From Rutidosis leptorrhynchoides (taxonomy: Eukaryota > Streptophyta > Magnoliopsida > Asterales > Asteraceae), in contig NC_092341.1 in assembly GCF_046630445.1 (NCBI RefSeq), positions 290,760,501-290,824,500 on the forward strand: a DNA stretch of 64,000 nucleotides. The letters run 5' to 3'. Numbering within the stretch: the first letter of the stretch is position 1; every line of letters begins with the position of its first letter. Below are positions 23,411 to 34,364 of the stretch, piece by piece. The position numbers were made by a program, and so were the translations under genes. The notes under the pieces were generated by a model. It did no database searches and was not told the DNA's origin. It saw only the letters and a program-made list of their open reading frames with translations.

Positions 23411-26400
23411 TTAAGCTGTTGAAGGTGTTGATGAATCTTCTGGAAATAGATGCGGGTATTTCTTCTTCATCTGATCTTCACGCTCCCAGGTGAACTCGGG
23501 TCCTCTACGAGCATTCCATCGAACCTTAACAATTGGTATCTTGTTTTGCTTAAGTCTTTTAACCTCACGATCCATTATTTCGACGGGTTCTTCGATGAAT
23601 TGAAGTTTTTCGTTGATTTGGATTTCATCTAACGGAATAGTGAGATCTTCTTTAGCAAAACATTTCTTCAAATTCGAGACGTGGAAAGTGTTATGTACAG
23701 CCGCGAGTTGTTGAGGTAACTCAAGTCGGTAAGCTACTGGTCCGACACGATCAATAATCTTGAATGGTCCAATATACCTTGGATTTAATTTCCCTCGTTT
23801 ACCAAATCGAACAACGCCTTTCCAAGGTGCAACTTTAAGCATGACCATCTCTCCAATTTCAAATTCTATATCTTTTCTTTTAATGTCAGCGTAGCTCTTT
23901 TGTCGACTTTGGGCGGTTTTCAACCGTTGTTGAATTTGGATGATCTTCTCGGTAGTTTCTTGTATAATCTCCGGACCCGTAATCTGTCTATCCCCCACTT
24001 CACTCCAACAAATTGGAGACCTGCACTTTCTACCATAAAGTGCTTCAAACGGCGCCATCTCAATGCTTGAATGGTAGCTGTTGTTGTAGGAAAATTCTGC
24101 TAACGGTAGATGTCGATCCCAACTATTTCTGAAATCAATAACACATGCTCGTAGCATGTCTTCAAGCGTTTGTATTGTCCTTTCGCTCTGCCCATCAGTT
24201 TGTGGATGATAGGCAGTACTCATGTCTAGACGAGTTCCTAATGCTTGCTGTAATGTCTGCCAGAATCTTGAAATAAATCTGCCATCCCTATCAGAGATAA
24301 TAGAGATTGGTATTCCATATCTGGAGACGACTTCCTTCAAATACAGTCGTGCTAACTTCTCCATCTTGTCATCTTCTCTTATTGGCAGGAAGTGTGCTGA
24401 TTTGGTGAGACGATCAACTATTACCCAAATAGTATCAAAACCACTTGCAGTCCTTGGCAATTTAGTGATGAAATCCATGGTAATGTTTTCCCATTTCCAT
24501 TCCGGGATTTCGGGTTGTTGAAGTAGACCTGATGGTTTCTGATGCTTAGCTTTGACCTTAGAACACGTTAAACATTCTCCTACGTATTTAGCAACATCAG
24601 CTTTCATACCCGGCCACCAAAAATGTTTCTTGAGATCCTTGTACATCTTCCCCGTTCCAGGATGTATTGAGTATCTGGTTTTATGAGCTTCTCTAAGTAC
24701 CATTTCTCTCATATCTCCAAATTTTAGTACCCAAATCCTTTCAGCCCTATACCGGATTCCGTCTTCCCGAATATTAAGATGCTTCTCTAATCCTTTGGGT
24801 ATTTCATCCTTTAAATTTCCCTTTTTTAAAACTCCTTGTTGCGCCTCCTTTATTTGAGTAGTAAGGTTATTATGAATCATTATATTCATAGATTTTACTC
24901 GAATGGGTTCTCTGTCCTTCCTGCTCAAGGCATCGGCTACCACATTTGCCTTCCCCGGGTGGTAACGAATCTCAAAGTCGTAATCATTCAATAATTCAAT
25001 CCACCTACGCTGCCTCATATTCAGTTGTTTCTGATTAAATATGTGTTGAAGACTTTTGTGGTCGGTATATATAATACTTTTGACCCCATATAAGTAGTGT
25101 CTCCAAGTCTTTAATGCAAAAACAACCGCGCCTAATTCCAAATCATGCGTTGTATAATTTTGTTCGTGAATCTTCAATTGTCTAGACGTATAAGCAATCA
25201 CCTTCGTTCGTTGCATTAATACACAACCGAGACCTTGCTTTGATGCGTCACAATAAATCACAAAATCATCATTCCCTTTAGGCAATGACAATATAGGTGC
25301 CGTAGTTAGCTTTTTCTTCAATAACTGAAATGCTTTCTCTTGTTCATCATTCCATTCAAATTTCTTCCCTTTATGCGTTAATGCAGTCAAGGGTTTTGCT
25401 ATTCTGGAAAAGTCTTGGATGAACCTTCTGTAGTAACCAGCTAGTCCTAAAAACTGGCGTATGTGTTTCGGAGTTTTCGGGGTTTCCCACTTTTCAACAG
25501 TTTCTATCTTTGCCGGATCCACCTTAATACCTTCTTTGTTCACTATGTGACCGAGGAATTGAATTTCTTCCAACCAAAATGCACACTTTGAAAACTTAGC
25601 GTACAATTCTTCCTTCCTCAATACTTCTAACACCTTTCTCAAATGTTCACCGTGTTCTTGGTCATTCTTTGAGTAAATAAGTATGTCATCAATGAAAACA
25701 ATGACAAATTTGTCAAGGTATGGTCCACACACTCGGTTCATAAGGTCCATGAACACAGCTGGTGCATTAGTTAAACCAAACGGCATGACCATAAACTCGT
25801 AATGACCGTAACGTGTTCTGAAAGCAGTCTTTGGAATATCATCTTCTTTCACCCGCATTTGATGATACCCGGAACGTAAGTCAATCTTTGAATAAACAGA
25901 CGAGCCTTGTAGTTGATCAAATAAGTCGTCGATTCTCGGTAGTGGGTAGCGGTTCTTAATGGTAAGTTTGTTCAACTCTCGGTAGTCGATACACAACCTG
26001 AATGTACCATCTTTCTTCTTGACAAACAAAACAGGAGCTCCCCACGGTGATATGCTTGGTCGAATGAAACCACACTCTAAAAGTTCTTGTAATTGGCTTT
26101 GCAGTTCTTTCATCTCGCTGGGTGCGAGTCTGTAAGGAGCACGAGCTATTGGTGCAGCTCCTGGTACAAGATCTATTTGAAATTCAACGGATCGCTGTGG
26201 GGGTAATCCCGGTAATTCTTTCGGAAATACATCGGGAAATTCTTTTGCAATGGGAACATCATTGATGCTCTTTTCTTCAGTTTGTATTTTCTCGACGTGT
26301 GCTAGAATAGCATAGCAACCTTTTCTTATTAGTTTTTGTGCCTTCAAATTACTAATAATATGTAGCTTCGTGTTGCCCTTTTCTCCGTACACCATTAAGG

Positions 26401-27126
26401 GTTTTCCTTTTTCTCGTATAATGCGAATTGTATTTTTGTAACAAACAATCTCTGCTTTCACTTCTTTCAACCAGTCCATACCGATTATCACATCAAAACT
26501 CCCTAACTCTACTGGTATCAAATCAATCTTAAATGTTTCGCTAACCAGTTTAATTTCTCGATTCCGACATATATTATCTGCTGAAATTAATTTACCATTT
26601 GCTAATTCGAGTAAAAATTTACTATCCAAAGGCGTTAATGGACAACTTAATTTAGCACAAAAATCTCTACTCATATAGCTTCTATCCGCACCCGAATCAA
26701 ATAAAACGTAAGCAGATTTATTGTCAATAAGAAACGTACCCGTAACAAGCTCCGGGTCTTCCTGTGCCTCTGCCGCATTAATATTGAAAACTCTTCCGCG
26801 GCCTTGTCCATTCGTGTTCTCCTGGTTCGGGCAATTTCTAATAATGTGGCCCGGTTTTCCACATTTATAACAAACTACATTGGCATAACTTGCTCCGACA
26901 CTACTTGCTCCGCCATTACTCGTTCCGACACCATTTGTTCCTTTCGTTCTATTAACCCCTGGTCCGTAGACCTCACACTTCGCCGTGCTATGACCATTTC
27001 TTTTACACTTGTTGCAAAATTTGGTGCAGAACCCCGAGTGATACTTTTCACACCTTTGGCATAGCTGCTTCTGATTGTTGTTGTTGTTGCGGTTATTATT
27101 GTTGTTGGGATGATTGTTGTAGTTGC

Positions 27127-27157
<31 letters not shown>

Positions 27158-27991
27158 GGGCCGTTTGTTGTAGTTGCAATTGATGTTGCGATTGTTGGGA
27201 TAATTGTTGCGATTATTGTTGTAATTGCTGTTGTTATTGTATTGGTGATTCTTATCACCGTTTTCCTCCCACTTTCTTTTGACTTGCTTCACATTGGCCT
27301 CTTCAGCAGTCTGTTCTTTAAATCTTTCTTCAATCTGGTTCACTAGTTTGTGAGCCATTCTACATGCCTGTTGTATGGAGGCGGGCTCGTGTGAACTTAT
27401 ATCTTCTTGGATTCTTTCCGGTAATCCTTTCACAAACGCGTCGATCTTCTCTTCCTCATCTTCGAATGCTCCCGGACACAATAGGCACAATTATGTGAAT
27501 CGTCTTTCGTACGTGGTAATATCAAATCCTTGGGTTCGTAACCCTCTAAGTTCTGTCTTGAGCTTATTAACCTCGGTTCTGGGACTGTACTTCTCGTTCA
27601 TCAAATGCTTGAATGCTGACCATGGTAGTGCGTACGCATCATCTTGTCCCACTTGCTCTAGATAGGTATTCCACCATGTTAACGCAGAACCTGTGAAGGT
27701 ATGCGTAGCGTACTTCACTTTGTCCTCTTCAGTACACTTACTTATCGCAAACACCGATTCGACCTTCTCGGTCCACCGTTTCAATCCGATCGGTCCTTCG
27801 GTTCCATCAAATTCCAAAGGTTTGCAGGCAGTGAATTCTTTGTAGGTGCATCCTACACGATTTCCTGTACTGCCAGATCCAAAGTTATTGTTGGTATGTA
27901 GTGCAGCCTGTACTGCGGCTATGTTTGAAGCTAGAAAAGTACGGAATTCCTCTTCATTCATATTCACGGTGTGTCGAGTAGTCGGTGCCAT
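23411..27991 (-). pseudogene. Element C gag-pol polyprotein with a single nonsense codon
   Basis: Start chosen at 27991 (MAPTTRHTVNMNEEEF), 12 codons inside the longer open frame. Capsid text (GLKRWTEKVESVFAISKC) runs to ITTYERRFT, then TAA at 27491-27493, then [17 protein letters not shown] in the same frame; a CAA to TAA change explains the break. Counting from 27490: Asn-rich linker about 80-140, zinc-binding clusters about 145-220 (last [14 protein letters not shown]), protease about 267 ([12 protein letters not shown]), RT about 480-650 ([10 protein letters not shown] at about 600), RNase H about 748-857, integrase zinc region about 963, core about 1007-1135 ([22 protein letters not shown]), chromodomain-like tail about 1303-1350 ([17 protein letters not shown]). 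All catalytic motifs look intact. Read-through or complementation could still make it active. Confidence 0.93.
27060..27260 (-). repeat. Asn-codon microsatellite inside element C gag
   Basis: Long AAC/AAT codon tract that encodes a low-complexity Asn-rich linker with Tyr, Arg and Pro, between capsid and zinc knuckles. The opposite strand reads as a valine-rich frame, which is an artefact. Confidence 0.9.
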
Positions 27992-28128
27992 TTCCTTCAA
28001 AATAGTCAAATGGAACAAGTTAATCATACAGAATATTAAGAGTAGTTAATAGTATTTCGTAGCATAATATGAACTCATTTATAAAAGCTTTTTCTTCATA
28101 TTAGCGTTTTATAAGTTTAAATTCGGGT

Positions 28129-28145
28129 AGTACCTACCCGTTAAG
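28129..28145 (-). promoter_or_regulatory. Internal copy of the polypurine-like tract in element C
   Basis: In element sense CTTAACGGGTAGGTACT followed by ACCCGAATTT, nearly identical to the tract next to the 3' LTR (TTTAACGGGTAGGTACTG). It lies between the F-box ORF stop and the gag ATG. Element F has an equivalent at 51335-51358. It could be a second plus-strand primer or the scar of an old recombination. Confidence 0.6.
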
Positions 28146-28332
28146 TTCATACTTAGTAGCTAATATACAATTCAACTACTACAATTCTATATGAAAAACT
28201 GATTGTAATAATATTTCGCGTTCAAACTTTTATACAATATTTTACAAACTTACAATACCGCTTATTTTACATAAAGCATGAAATATAGCACACAATAACT
28301 TTGATACAAGATAGTTGTGAAGATAATTCTAG

Positions 28333-29016
28333 CTAGTACACAAGTCGTTCAGCAAAGGCAATAAAGACACGTAATTCATACGTCCAGAAACAAGTCATGC
28401 ATTCTGGTTTTACTAGGACTACTTCCCATCCTTGGTCTTGTGGAACATAACCGTTATGGCCGTTGATAAGACAGCGTGTTGTAACGTCGTCAAAGGGATG
28501 AGGGTTACGTAATGACCAACAGTCTCGTAATAACCTAAAAACCTCATTTCTTACCCCAATTAGCGACTCCGTCACTTGTGGGAACGTTTTGTTTAATAGT
28601 TGTAGCCCGATGTTCTTGTTCTCACTTTGGTGAGAAGCGAACATTACTAACTCGTAAGCATAACATGCTTCTTTATGTTGCATGTTAGCCGCTTTTTCTA
28701 AATCACGAAGTCCTGTATTCGGATATACTGAGTCAAAATAATTTCTTAACCCGTTGCGTAAAATAGCATTTGGGTTCCCCGCAATATATGCGTCAAAGTA
28801 AACACATCGTAACTTATGGATTTCCCAATGTGATATCCCCCATCTTTCGAAAGAAAGCCTTTTATAAACCAAGGCATTCTTGGAACGTTCTTTGAATGTC
28901 TTACAAACTGATCTCGCCTTAAATAGTTGTGCCGAGGAATTCTGACCGACTCTAGACAAGATTTCATCAATCATGTCTCCGGGTAGGTCTCTTAAAATAT
29001 TGGGTTGTCTATCCAT
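28333..29016 (-). CDS. F-box protein carried inside element C (227 aa)
   Basis: Intact ATG-to-stop frame in the same sense as gag-pol, between PBS and gag. Residues about 9-55 are an F-box (RDLPGDMIDEILSRVGQN, then LFKARSVCKTFKERSKN), the Skp1-binding module of SCF ubiquitin ligases. Then comes a helical region with GNPNAILRNGLRNYF and LEKAANMQHKEACYAYEL, which resembles the Sel1-like part of the Arabidopsis At1g67623/At2g35280 F-box family, and a C-terminus with ECMTCFWTYELRVF like that family's C-x2-C-x-W end. Host F-box genes are not part of Ty3/gypsy elements, so this looks like a captured gene. No intron, stop or frameshift is seen, so it may be under selection or newly acquired. Family assignment is by recognition, not alignment. 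Confidence 0.85.
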   Translation of the reverse strand: MDRQPNILRDLPGDMIDEILSRVGQNSSAQLFKARSVCKTFKERSKNALVYKRLSFERWGISHWEIHKLRCVYFDAYIAGNPNAILRNGLRNYFDSVYPNTGLRDLEKAANMQHKEACYAYELVMFASHQSENKNIGLQLLNKTFPQVTESLIGVRNEVFRLLRDCWSLRNPHPFDDVTTRCLINGHNGYVPQDQGWEVVLVKPECMTCFWTYELRVFIAFAERLVY

Positions 29017-29152
29017 TTTGTGTTTTTATACTGTAAAATAGACAAGAGTTAGATTCATAAAAAAATACTTATTAATACAAGCAATTTTTACATATATCAT
29101 AAAGCATAAGCACCCTATATTACATATATTACACCACACGAATATAACTATC

Positions 29153-29767
29153 TTATTCCGACTCGCTCGTTTCTTCTTGTTCGGTTTTGGTTCGTTTTGC
29201 CAAGTTTCTAGGGATATATGATGTTCCCCTAATACGAGCCGTCGTTGTCCACATTGGTTTAGAAAAACCTGGTGGTTTAGAGGTTCCCAGGTCATTGTTA
29301 CAACTTAAGGACTTCGGGAGTTGACGATACATATAAAGTTCATCGGGGTTGGAATTAGATTTCTCTATTTTTATGCCCTTTCCCTTATTATTTTCTTTTG
29401 CCTTTTTAAATTCAGTTGGGGTAATTTCTATAACATCATCGGAATTCTCGTCGAAATCCGATTCATCGGAGAATTGGTAATCCTCCCAATATTTTGCTTC
29501 TTTGGCGGAAACACCATTGACCATAATTAACCTTGGTCGGTTGGTTGAGGATTCTCTTTTACTTAACCGTTTTATTATTTCCCCCACCGGTTCTATTTCT
29601 TCTTCCGGTTCCGATTCTTCTTCCGGTTCCGATTCTTCTTCCGGTTCCGACTCTTCTTCCGGTTCCTCTTCGGGAACTTGTGAATCAGTCCACGAATCAT
29701 TCCAATTTACATTTGACTCTTCATTATTATTAGGTGAGTCAATGGGACTTGTTCTAGAGGTAGACAT
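29153..29767 (-). CDS. Acidic repeat protein ORF of element C (204 aa)
   Basis: Intact frame in element sense, 195 bases downstream of the PBS. Starts MSTSRTSPIDSPNNNEES, has three to four tandem EPEEES repeats at residues about 34-55 (18-bp DNA repeat, gattcttcttccggttcc on the plus strand), then a Glu/Asp-rich middle (SDESDFDENSDDVIEI) and a basic C-terminus (IPRNLAKRTKTEQEE). No known domain or membrane segment. Its position corresponds to the leader ORF of elements D and F, whose N-termini are also Ser/Asp-rich, but I see no clear sequence homology. Possibly part of the captured module or a family-specific accessory protein. Confidence 0.7.
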   Translation of the reverse strand: MSTSRTSPIDSPNNNEESNVNWNDSWTDSQVPEEEPEEESEPEEESEPEEESEPEEEIEPVGEIIKRLSKRESSTNRPRLIMVNGVSAKEAKYWEDYQFSDESDFDENSDDVIEITPTEFKKAKENNKGKGIKIEKSNSNPDELYMYRQLPKSLSCNNDLGTSKPPGFSKPMWTTTARIRGTSYIPRNLAKRTKTEQEETSESE

Positions 29768-29962
29768 CTATCACATAATATCAAACACGTTAAGAGATTA
29801 ATATATCACATAATATTCATATGTTAAAAATATATAGTTTCCAACAAAAATGTTAAGCAATCATTTTTAAAGAAAACACGGTCGAAGTCCAGACTCACTA
29901 ATGCATCCTAACAAACTCGATAAGACACACTAATGCAAATTTTCTGGTTCTCTAAGACCAAC

Positions 29963-29976
29963 GCTCGGATACCAAC
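29963..29976 (-). promoter_or_regulatory. Primer binding site of element C
   Basis: In element sense GTTGGTATCCGAGCG directly after the LTR end. It differs by one base (C for A) from the TGGTATCAGAGC of elements B, D and F. Confidence 0.85.
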
Positions 29977-32900
29977 TGAAATGTCCCGTTCTTATTGATT
30001 AAAAACATTCCATATTAATTGATTTCGTTGCGAGGTTTTGACCTCTATATGAGACGTTTTTCAAAGACTGCATTCATTTTTAAAACAAACCATAACCTTT
30101 ATTTCATAAATAAAGGTTTAAAAAGCTTTACGTAGATTATCAAATAATGATAATCTAAAATATCCTGTTTACACACGACCATTACATAATGGTTTACAAT
30201 ACAAATATGTTACATCGAAATCAGTTTCTTGAATGCAGTTTTTACACAATATCATACAAACATGGACTCCAAATCTTGTCCTTATTTTAGTATGCAACAA
30301 CGGAAGCTCTTAATATTCACCTGAGAATAAACATGCTTTAAACGTCAACAAAAATGTTGGTGAGTTATAGGTTTAACCTATATATATCAAATCGTAACAA
30401 TAGACCACAAGATTTCATATTTCAATACACATCCCATACATAGAGATAAAAATCATTCATATGGTGAACACCTGGTAACCGACATTAACAAGATGCATAT
30501 ATAAGAATATCCCCATCATTCCGGGACACCCTTCGGATATGATATAAATTTTGAAGTACTAAAGCATCCGGTACTTTGGATGGGGTTTGTTAGGCCCAAT
30601 AGATCTATCTTTAGGATTCGCGTCAATTAGGGTGTCTGTTCCCTAATTCTTAGATTACCAGACTTAATAAAAAGGGGCATATTCGATTTCGATAATTCAA
30701 CCATAGAATGTAGTTTCACGTACTTGTGTCTATTTTGTAAATCATTTATAAAACCTGCATGTATTCTCATCCCAAAAATATTAGATTTTAAAAGTGGGAC
30801 TATAACTCACTTTCACAGATTTTTACTTCGTCGAGAAGTAAGACTTGGCCACTGTTGATTCACGAACCTATAACAATATATACATATATATTAAAGTATT
30901 TTCAAAATATATTTACAACACTTTTAATATATTTTGATGTTTTAAGTTTATTAAGTCAGCTGTCCTCGTTAGTAACCTACAACTAGTTGTCCACAGTTAG
31001 ATGTACAGAAATAAATCGATAAATATTATCTTGAATCAATCCACGACCCAGTGTATACGTATCTCAGTATTGATCACAACTCAAACTATATATATTTTGG
31101 AATCAACCTCAACCCTGTATAGCTAACTCCAACATTCACATATAGAGTGTCTATGGTTGTTCTGAAATATATATAGATGTGTCGACATGATAGGTCGAAA
31201 CATTGTATACGTGTCTATGGTATCTCAAGATTACATAATATACAATACAAGTTGATTAAGTTATGGTTGGAATAGATTTGTTATCAATTTTCACGTAGCT
31301 AAAATGAGAAAAATTATCCAATCTTGTTTTACCCATAACTTCTTCATTTTAAATCCGTTTTGAGTGAATCAAATTGCTATGGTTTCATATTGAACTCTAT
31401 TTTATGAATCTAAACAGAAAAAGTATAGGTTTATAGTCAGAAAAATAAGTTACAAGTCGTTTTTGTAAAGGTAGTCATTTCAGTCGAAAGAACGACGTCT
31501 AGATGACCATTTTAGAAAACATACTTCCACTTTGAGTTTACCCATAATTTTTGGATATAGTTTCACGTTCATAATAAAAATCATTTTCTCAGAATAACAA
31601 CTTTTAAATCAAAGTTTATCATAGTTTTTAATTAACTAACCCAAAACAGCCCGCGGTGTTACTACGACGGCGTAAATCCGGTTTTACGGTGTTTTTCGTG
31701 TTTTCAGGTTTTAAATCATTAAGTTAGCATATTATATAGATATAGAACATGTGTGTAGTTAATTTTAAAAGTCAAGTTAGAAGGATTAACTTTTGTTTGC
31801 GAACAAGTTTAGAATTAACTAAACTATGTTCTAGTGATTACGAGTTTAAACCTTCGAATAAGATCGTTTTATATATATGAATCGAATGATGTTATGAACA
31901 TCATTACTACATCAAGTTTAGTAGGTAAACCTACTAGAAGTGACAAGAAATGATCTAGCTTCAAAGGATCTTGGATGGCTTGAAAGTTCGTGAAGTAGGA
32001 TCATGACACAAAAACAAGTTCAAGTAAGATTTTAACTCTAATTAAGATAGTTTATAGTTATAGAAATTGAATCAAAGTTTGAATATGAATATTACCTTGA
32101 ATAAGAAAGATAACCTACTGTATATAACAAAGGTTTCTTGATCTTAGATGATTACTTGCAATGGATTAGAAAGCTTGGAAGTAAATTAGTAAACTTGAAG
32201 GGATTTTTGAAGTGTTCTTCCTATGATGATTATAGCTTGATTCTTGAAGTGATTTTTGATGAATATGATGATTAACTACTGGAAAAATACGTTCATAATA
32301 GTGTGTGTGTGTTGAGAGAGAATTAGAAAGAGAATTGGAAGTGAAATGGAGTGAATGATGAGTGGTAATTGGTGAGTGGTGAGTGGGGTTAAAAGGAGTT
32401 CTAGTTAGTTGACTAGCTCATGGTAGAAGTTAAAATTGATTAGTCATACATGACATAATCAAGAGTGGAATCCCATGCTATTTCCTATTGGTATACACCC
32501 ATAGTAAGTACGTTTTGAAGCTGTGTATAATACGGGTAAGAATACGACTAGAATTCTTGATGAAAGAAAAGAATGGGAAAGTAACTGTAACCATTTTCGT
32601 TAAGTATGAGTGTTTTGATATATGTCTTGAAGTCTTCCAAAAGTATTTTAATACATCTAAATACACTACATGTATATACATTTTAACTGAGTCGTTAAGT
32701 CATCGTTAGTCGTTACATGTAAGTGTTGTTTTGAAACCTTTAAGTTAACGATCTCAATTAATGTTGTTAACCCATTGTTTATTATATCTAATGAGATGTT
32801 AAATTATTATATTATCATGATATTATGATATATTAATATATCTTAATATGATATATATACATTTAAATGTCGTTACAACGATAATCGTTACATATATGTC

Positions 32901-33215
32901 TCGTTTCGAAATCCTTAAGTTAGTAGTCTTGTTTATATGTATATAACTCATTGTTAATATACTTATGGAGATACTTACTTATCATAATCTCATGTTAACC
33001 ATATGTATATCCATATATATATCGTCATGTCGTTTTTACAAGTTTTAACGTTCGTGAATCGCCGGTCAACTTGGGTGGTCAATTGTCTATATGAAACATA
33101 TTTCAATTAATCAAGTCTTAACAAGTTTGATTGCTTAACATGTTGGAAACATTTAATCATGTAAATATCAATCTCAATTAATATATATAAACATGGAAAA
33201 GTTCGGGTCACTACA
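29977..33215 (-). repeat. Element C 5' LTR (3239 bp)
   Basis: Same ends as 20126-23375. Differs from it by about 28 substitutions and the 11-bp indel, counted by eye. Being the element's 5' LTR it would hold the promoter for the accessory ORFs and gag-pol. Confidence 0.95.
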
Positions 33216-33220
33216 TTAAG

Positions 33221-34094
33221 GGGCAAAATGGTAAATTGACATGTGGATCTGATGGGAGCATTAACTCTCCACCACATATTCATTTATTTCATTTCATTTT
33301 CCTTTTTCTTTCCTATTTCTCTCCCAAAATACAAAACCTACTTAGTTTAATCTTGAGATTTGGAGTTGGAGATTTGTGAATTAAACCTAGGAGCGAGATT
33401 TAAAGTTGTTCTCCTTGTTACTAGCTACAAGAAGATAGTCTTGGTAAGTTCTAACTCTATGCTTTAAGTTTTAATTGGTTAATGGCTAGGGTTTGGGTTA
33501 CTAGAGTTTTGTAAGACCCATTTGGTGGTAAAATGGGTGAGTTTGGGTTATGTTGTTGTAATTAAACCCTAATAGCCACTATTTAGGGTTTTGGCCTTGT
33601 GATTTGAGGTGGTAAGTGTCAATTGGTGTTGTTAGCCACTAATGCACTTTAAGATTTATGAAAGAAGTGTAAATGAGTAAGTTTGACTTGATTGTGAGTC
33701 TAAGTAATATAAAATGGGTCAAAAGGTACTAGTTGACCTAATTAGATGAAATGGGTATGGATTATCCTAAGTTTTGTGTTAATTGAAGTTAATAGACTTT
33801 AATTCACTAGTCTTAGTGATAAAAGTCGAGTCTTGGCCATTTATGGGCGGTTGTGTGTAGTTGAGTCTTTTAATGCAAATTGGGTCATTAAATGCTCAAG
33901 TGGGAGTATTGTGGTTAATCCCACTAGTTGTGAAATTGAATGTGCACTTAATGATTTAGGTACATTGCGTTAAAGCTCGGAAGTGCTAAATCATCATCCT
34001 TGTGACAAGGTGAGTGGAATAATTATGCGTTCATGTATATGGCGTGTTTATTTGTGAATGTTAATGTATGAACCACGTGCCGGTAGTGCCATAA
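33221..34094 (+). repeat. Element B 5' LTR, piece 2
   Basis: Continues the LTR after C (gggcaaaatggtaaattgac) and matches about 58251-59119 of the 3' LTR. It ends with cataa (34090-34094), the target duplicated by D. Confidence 0.93.
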
Positions 34095-34257
34095 TGTGAT
34101 GACCCGGGAATTTCCGACTAAAATTTAAACTTGAATCTTATATGGTTTCGACACGATAAGCAAAGTCTGTAATGTTGAGTCTCAAAAACTTTTGAACTTT
34201 GTTCATGTAATTATTTAAACCTTTTGACTGTGTCCGACGATTCACGAACATTGTGTG

Positions 34258-34364
<107 letters not shown>

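Larger units (their letters stand above)
20126..33215 (-). mobile_element. Element C: 13.1-kb Ty3/gypsy element with two extra ORFs, including an F-box gene
   Basis: Bounded by ttaag duplications (20121-20125, 33216-33220) in element B's 5' LTR. Minus orientation: 5' LTR 29977-33215, PBS, acidic ORF, F-box ORF, gag-pol, polypurine-like tract, 3' LTR 20126-23375. I count about 28 substitutions and one 11-bp indel between the LTRs over 3.24 kb, so about 99 percent identity and a recent insertion. Gag-pol is intact but for one nonsense codon. Integrase and RT text put it in the Tekay/Del-like chromoviruses. Confidence 0.95.

Noticed and set aside
27110-27346. Valine-rich plus-strand frame
   Set aside because: Antisense reading of the Asn-codon tract in C's gag.
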